A DNA stretch of 20,714 nt, from contig MU647073.1 of the NCBI GenBank assembly GCA_026770585.1, positions 51,621 through 72,334 on the forward strand, written 5' to 3'. The notes beneath the pieces are model-generated. The model was given only the letters and a program-made list of their open reading frames with translations. It ran no database searches and had not been told where the DNA came from. Below, piece after piece: positions 7,832 to 14,300 of this stretch; the stretch's first letter is position 1; the number at the start of each line of letters is the position of its first letter. The DNA is from Baffinella frigidus (Eukaryota > Cryptophyceae > Cryptomonadales > Baffinellaceae). Position numbers and translations under genes: made by a program.

Positions 7832-8081
7832 CCTTCTTTTTGCTGGAGCGATCGCTGGAGCCACGAACGAGGCTGGGAGTTCGAGGCTACGAAGCAGAAA
7901 ACATTGAGGCTGTGGCATTTCCAACGGGGGAAGGTGAAAAATCGAACATTCCCCCAGCGCACCGGATCGTACACTAAGCCCAACTTGATCAATTTCAGGC
8001 CAGCGCCAGCGCCGATCCCAGCGCCGGATCGTCGGGGCGGCTGGGACCGTTGCGTTGGACGGCAACCGGCGAGCCTCAAGG
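7832..8081. promoter_or_regulatory. Divergent intergenic region (putative bidirectional promoter)
   Basis: Only 250 bp separate the ATG of the methyltransferase (minus) from the ATG of the RING gene (plus), so both 5' UTRs and promoters must lie here or overlap the genes. No convincing TATA box is seen. The stretch 7905-7998 (GAGGCTGTGGCATTTCC...ACTTGATCAATTTC) resembles a degenerate GAAGTTGATCA-type element. Promoter activity is inferred from layout only. Confidence 0.45.
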
Positions 8082-8306
8082 ATGGAGGATGGCGCAGCCA
8101 AGGTGGCAGCGCTCAGGGCCAAGCGCGACGCGTGGATGTCGCAGCGCTCGGCAGCGATGGAGCGCGAGAACATGCGCAGCGAGGACGGCGGGCTGGTTGC
8201 CCTCGGCGGCGGAGCAGGGGACGGCGGCGCTGTGAACGACGATTTGGTGCTGGACCGCATCACGGAGCAGATCACCAGCAGGCTGCGCGAGGAGCTCCGC
8301 ATTGAG
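8082..8306 (+). CDS. RING gene exon 1 (N-terminal helical region)
   Basis: 75 codons from the first ATG of this frame (MEDGAAKVAALRAKRDAWMS). It contains Arg/Glu-rich helices, a Gly/Ala linker (LGGGAGDGGA) and ITEQITSRLREELRIE, then donor GTGCCC, phase 0. The antisense strand is also open over a long stretch; that is a composition effect. Confidence 0.8.
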
Positions 8307-11300
8307 GTGCCCTGCCGCTTCCTACTGCGTCCTCCCCGGGATTTCCTTGCCACACCAGGATTGGGGAACAGCTTTCCCCGAACCGAGAACCTTCCTGGTG
8401 GGCAGCGAGACGGGTACCGATGGGCGCACGGGGCAGCAGCGGCCGTCCACCGTACGGTCTGGACAACTCCAGTGCATTGATGCGCGCCGCACGGTTCTGT
8501 GATAGTACCGATTACCAGCTCATGCGAAATTGAGGAAACGCATCCTGTGCTCACGACGGTCCTCGTTGCCGGGCGTGCAGGTGCAGCGAGAGGAGCAGGT
8601 CGCGTCGCGGCAGCGCGCCAAGGAGGGGGAGGAGATCGGGGGGTACCTGGCGTCGGAGCTGGAGTCGACGACGTGCCCCATCTGCTACGAGCTGATGCAG
8701 GCGCCCCAGCACACGCCGACGCTCCTCTTCCCCTGCGGACACACCTTCTGCATCGAGTGCGTCACTGTATGCCCCCACTCCCTCCATAGCCCTCCCCCAC
8801 CCCCCCCCACACACACTCTGTAGCTGTCTCCCCCCAGGACCGCTCCTCCCCCCCATCTCTGCTCATCTCTGCCGGGCCGCCTGCGTCGCTTTACATCACG
8901 ATCAAGTCAACCCTTCCCACCGGAGCGAAAGACTGGACCTCGGCAACCCCCGCGAGACGCCCAACACCCCGCACGACTGAGCGTTTTCCGCGCTGCATCG
9001 CCCCTGCCATTCGCTCCGTCCGTCCTCCGCGCGATCCGTCATCCATCCTCCCACGTTGTGAACAAATCAACTCGCTCTTCTAAAAAAATGGACGGATGGA
9101 CCCCCTCGCCAGGCGAAGCACCAGCCGACGTGCCCGCACTGCCACCCCCGGGAAGTTGATCAACCCGAGGCTTGCTATCAGCCATTTCCCCCGGGGGGGG
9201 GGTGCGGAATCGACCGTTCCCCGGCGGAAACGGCTCACGCTCAAAACCCGCGCAGGCGCACATCAAGGCGAACCATCGGCACACGTGCCCGCACTGCCAC
9301 CCTCATAGTACCTGGATCTGGTTTTAGATTCGTCAAATGGCTCGTTCTGGTGACTTGTAGCCCCTTTAGTTTTATTATTTGTACCAGAACGAGCCACTTT
9401 ACGAATCTAAAGCGAGACCCAATCTCTATTAACCCCGTACTGCCACCCCCGGGAAGTTGATCAAACCGCGGCTTGCTATTAGCCATTTCCCCCTGGGGAA
9501 GGGTGCAGAATCGACCGTTCCCCGGCGGAAACGGCTCACGCTCAAAACCCAATCAGGCGCACATCAAGGCGAACCATCGGCACACGTGCCCGTACTGCCG
9601 TGTCAAGATCGAGAAGCAGGCGCCGAATATGCTCCTGCAGCAGCTCATAGACGGCTTCGCGCAGAAAAAGGTGTCCTCCTCACACCTCTCTCCTACCTAT
9701 GTGTGAAGATTAATGGTTTCTTCCCGAGTTGGGAGCGGTTCTACAGCTGCCAACTCGGGAAGAAACCATTTCTTCCCGATTGACTGTACAAGTGTTTTTA
9801 TCTGGCTTTTTGCGCCGCAGGCTGCCCGATTTCGGGGAAAATCTCGTACAATTGCCCGAGAAACGCAAAACCCGCAATCGAAAGTCAATCGGTTCGAAGA
9901 GAGAATGTTCGGCCGCGGTGAAATCACTTGTAAAGTCAATCGGGGAAGAAAAAAAAGACTTTTGAGTGGCAGATAGAAAATGCGAGTCTTTCCAAAAAAT
10001 CTCTCTCTTCGCCCTGGTGTGTCCCGGATTTCTGAGACTACCACGACTTTTTCCTAATTCGAACTTTTCCCAGAAAAAGGCAAGCTGCGATTTATCATCG
10101 TGCTGGTTCAAAAATTGCCCGGTCCATCAAGAGTCTCAGGACTCTCAGATTCCCGACCTAAGCCTGACCTACGCCTGCATGTCTAGCGCCTTTTTCTCCC
10201 CCCAAATCCTCTACAACAGTCGAGACTTTCAGATACCTAACAACGTTCCCCCCCCGGAAACCAGGGGGGGGGCGTTGTTAGGTATTTGAAAATCGGTTCA
10301 TCAACAGTCGCGGGACTCTCAGATTCCTGGCCTAAGCAAGCATGTTCAGCGACTGTTTCTCCCCCCAAATCCTAACAGCGTCTAAACCCTGACACCCTAA
10401 CCCCAAAACCAGACGTCAACAACGCAGACAGCAGCGGCTCTCAGATTCCTGACCCAAGCCTGCCCCACGCCTGCATGTCTAGCGCCTTTTTCTCCCCCCA
10501 AATCCTCTACAACAGTCGGGACTTTCAGATACCTAACAACGTATCCCCCCGGGAACCTTAAACCCTAAACCCTACACCCTAAACCCTACACCCCAAACCC
10601 TACACCCTAAACCCTAAACCCTGACACCCTAACCCCAAAACCAGACGTCAACAAGCAGAAAGCAACGACTCTCAGATTCCTAACCCAGGCCAGACCCAAT
10701 CCCGGTTCATCAACACCGGAATTGGGGGAGAACCCTTGATGAACCGGGCATGTTTCTCCCCCAAACCCCAACAACGTCTCCCTCCGGAACCCAGGCGTCC
10801 ACGACACAGAAAGCAGCGACGGCCGCGGGACTCTCAGATTCCTGACGAACGCCAGCATGTTAGGCGACTGTTTCTCCCCCCAAACCCTAACAACGTCCCC
10901 CCCCCGGCACCCAGGCGTCAACGACGCCGTTTCGTTAAGGGCGTTGTCCCGTGGACTCTCTTATAGGGAGGTCCTAATACGTGACTCCTGGCCCTAAACC
11001 TCTAACCCCTCATCCAGGCGTCGACGACACAGAAAGCAGCGGCGGCGGCCGCCCGCCCTCCCGCCGCGGTCGCACAGATGGCCCTCGCTGTCGAAAGGCC
11101 AGGTCTGCACACCCTCCAACCCCTAACCCCTAAACCTTAAACCTTGAAATCCTGCCCCCCTACACCCAGAACCGTAAATCCTAGACCCTGAACCCCTCCT
11201 GCCGCGGTCGCACAGATGGCCCTCGCTGGTGAAAGGCCTGGTCTGACACCCTCTAACCCCTAACCTTCTTCTTCTTTTTTCTTCTGACCCCTAACCCCTG

Positions 11301-14300
11301 ATCCCTGAACCTTAAAATCTTAAACCCTAAACCCTGAACCCTGAACCCTAAACCCGAAACCCCTCCTGCCGCGGTCGCGCATATGGCCCTCTCTGTGGAA
11401 AGAACTGGTCTGCATGCCCTCTGCACCCTGAACCCTAAACCTTGAACCTTAAAATCCTCAACCCTAAACCCTGAACCCTCAGATGTTGGGCGGATCCTGG
11501 CCGAGTGCCACGGGGAGGCGCGCGGGACAAACCACCGACGTTCCGTTGCCTTAACCGTAGGAACCCACCTGTCCCTACGGTATTGCCTTCCGCAGGGCCT
11601 AGGGACTATTCACTTGGGGGGTTTTCAAAACCCCTTCGAAGTCCGTATGTGGGATGGCTCAGTCAACTCTCGTACGTGGACGTAGTAGTTTTTGTTGCCA
11701 GAATCTGGAGGGAAAAAATAAGTTTCCCCGTATAAGGATGGTTCAGTCAACTCTCGTGCGTGGATGGGGGCCACAGATGTCGGGCGGATCCTGGCCGACT
11801 GTCCCGGGGAGGCGCGGGGGCAGATCGAAGACTACATTCGCCAGTGGCGCGCCCTCCAGATGCGGTGCACGCGCCCGTCCACTTAGCTCATTTGGTTGAC
11901 TTAACAGGGCAGGGCAGGTTTTTGATGCTCGTAAGGTCGTGTGAGCGTCCTCTGGATGCGGTGAACTTGCCTGCCTCGGTTGACTTAACAGGGATTCCCT
12001 GTCTCGGTTGACTTAACAGGTCAGGGCAGGTTTTGGTGCTGGGAAGGTCTCGTGAGCGTCTTTTCAGAAATGCTGGAGTGTTGTGATTGGGTGATGCACC
12101 AGGGCGATGACGGAGATAGGCTCTCGCGTGGTACCTGGGACAACGAAGCACCTTCCACCCCTGACATGAAGAATGTGCTAACCCCCTGTCAGCATCGCAT
12201 CAAGAAGAAAACCGTGTTATCTAACACGTAAAATCGGGTTAGATTCATTCCAAATTTAGCAATCTTTCAAGTGGGAAAACATTCGCCGAATCCGACGAGG
12301 CTTTCCGGGGAAGGTGGCGGATCTCGAGATTGAAGCGCCCCCGAGCGAAGTGGGTCAAATCCAGGCTGGAGCATCCGCCATTTTCTTCGGCCAGAGCTTC
12401 GAATTCGAGAATTCATGCCGGGGGATGGCTCAATTTCTAGCCTCGATCTGACCCGCTTCGGACTGAAGGTGGCGGATCTACGACAACGAGGCGGCCGACT
12501 GCAAGCGCGACGAGGCCAACATCCGCGCGAAAAGGTCCCCACCCGCCCAAAATATGCATATGCACATAACATATAAAATATAATATATAATATATATTAC
12601 ATAATATATAATAATATATGTGTTTAAATGTTTATATGAATTGGGTTTCGTGTGGCCTCCACAGCGACAAGGCCAACATCCGCGCGCGAAGGTCTTCACC
12701 CGCCCAAAATATGCATATGTATATAATATATAATATATTTCATATATAATATATAATATATAACATACTTGTATAATATATGTATATAAATATGTATTTG
12801 AATTGGGTGTCGTGTAGCCCCAACAGCGACGAGGCCAATATCCGCGCCCGAAGGTCTTCACCCCCCAATACTTTCCTTTCGAATTGAGCTTTGTGCAGCA
12901 TCGTCAACTTTTGCGATCGATGAATTGTTTTCGTGGCCACCAGACGTGAAAACCGCTCTATACTGACAAGGTGATGCGCACGTGCAGAGAGGCGTCCGGA
13001 CTTGTGCGCAAGCACCTTCATACCGAGCTCGCTGACTCCAAGCACCGGTGCGCCTCCCACGGAAGTTGACTTAGGCCCACGGAAGTTGACTCCCAGGGGA
13101 GTTGACTTAAGCAGGGATGGTCCTGTTGACTTACACCGGGGAATTTATTGGACGATTCGTGTGCATGTTCGTTGCCGTGCTGGTACAGAACCAGAACGGT
13201 TTGTTGAGCTGGGAGTCTCGTTTAGGTCGGGGAACTTCTCGAATTCAAAGTAATTATCATTCGGAATTTGGCTAGGGTAGGGTGGACGGTTGACGGTTGA
13301 CGGCTGGCGGTTGTCGGTTTAGGGTTAAGGGTTCACGGTTTAGGCAGGCGCTAGGGCTCCTACGACCGCGTGTCTTGACCGCATGATACCTACCCTTCTT
13401 CGGAGGAGAATTCCAATGAGTTTTTTGAGGCGGTACGCTGCAACACCCCAAACCGTGCGCCGCTTGTGCGTATGTTCAAAACCCGAAACCTTAAACCATA
13501 AACCCTAAAACCCAAACCCCAAACCCTAAACCCCAAACCCTAGACCCCAAACCCTAAACCCTAAACCCTAAACCCTAAACCCTAAACCCTAAATTCTAAA
13601 CCCTAAAACTTAAACACTAAACCCTAAACCCTATACCTCAAACCCTAAACCCTAAACCCTAAACCCTAAACCCTAAACCCTAAACCCCAAACCCTAGAAC
13701 CCAAACCCCCAACCCCCACCCCCCAACCCCAAACCCTAAACCCTAATCCTCAAACCCCAAACCCCAAACCCCAAACCCTCAACCACAAACCCAAAACCTC
13801 GCAGGGTGGAGCTGGCGTTGCAGGAGGTGCAGCTGATCGAGGATCAGATCGAGATGCAGAAGGACAAGGTCAGTCTAGGCCTGTCGTGCACACTAGCGTG
13901 ACCCAATCCCAATGCCGGAGAGGGACCCAACCTGCACAAGATGTGCAGGTTGGATGGGCCAGTTGCGGTTGGGTGGGCCGGTTGCATAAAAAGTCAACCC
14001 TCTTCCCCCTCCGCGAACAACGGTTGACGTGTTCGGCGGTTGACTAAACCTGTCAGGTTATGTACCAGCGGGTAGAGTGAACCGGGAAGGCGTTTACCAG
14101 GAAGACCTCAAATTAGTCAACCGCTTCTTGTGAGGGTGGAACTGGCGCTGCAGGAGGTGCAGCTGATCGAGGATCAAATCGAGATGCAGAAGGACAAGGT
14201 CAGCCCCCCCCCCCACACACACACAGCGGCTTTCGAAGGGATTTCGTGAATGACCCCAAAGCGACAAGACCCAGGACCCTACGGTAGGAAACCCGTAGGG

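Noticed and set aside
7292-8554. 420-residue open frame on the minus strand
   Set aside because: Only its middle (from 7831 to 7414) is the methyltransferase exon 1. The part to the right is antisense to RING exon 1 and the promoter, and the end is intronic.
9256-9300. First AHIKANHRHTCPHC copy as the real RING exon 3
   Set aside because: No donor follows, the reading continues into an inverted repeat, and the copy at 9557 carries the full post-RING helix and a donor.
9713-9976. Open frames around the hairpins after RING exon 3
   Set aside because: They span two inverted repeats, several overlap on both strands, and none has coding-like composition.
13482-13799. Telomere or chromosome end
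   Set aside because: The arrays are degenerate, occur at many places, and have coding exons in phase on both sides.
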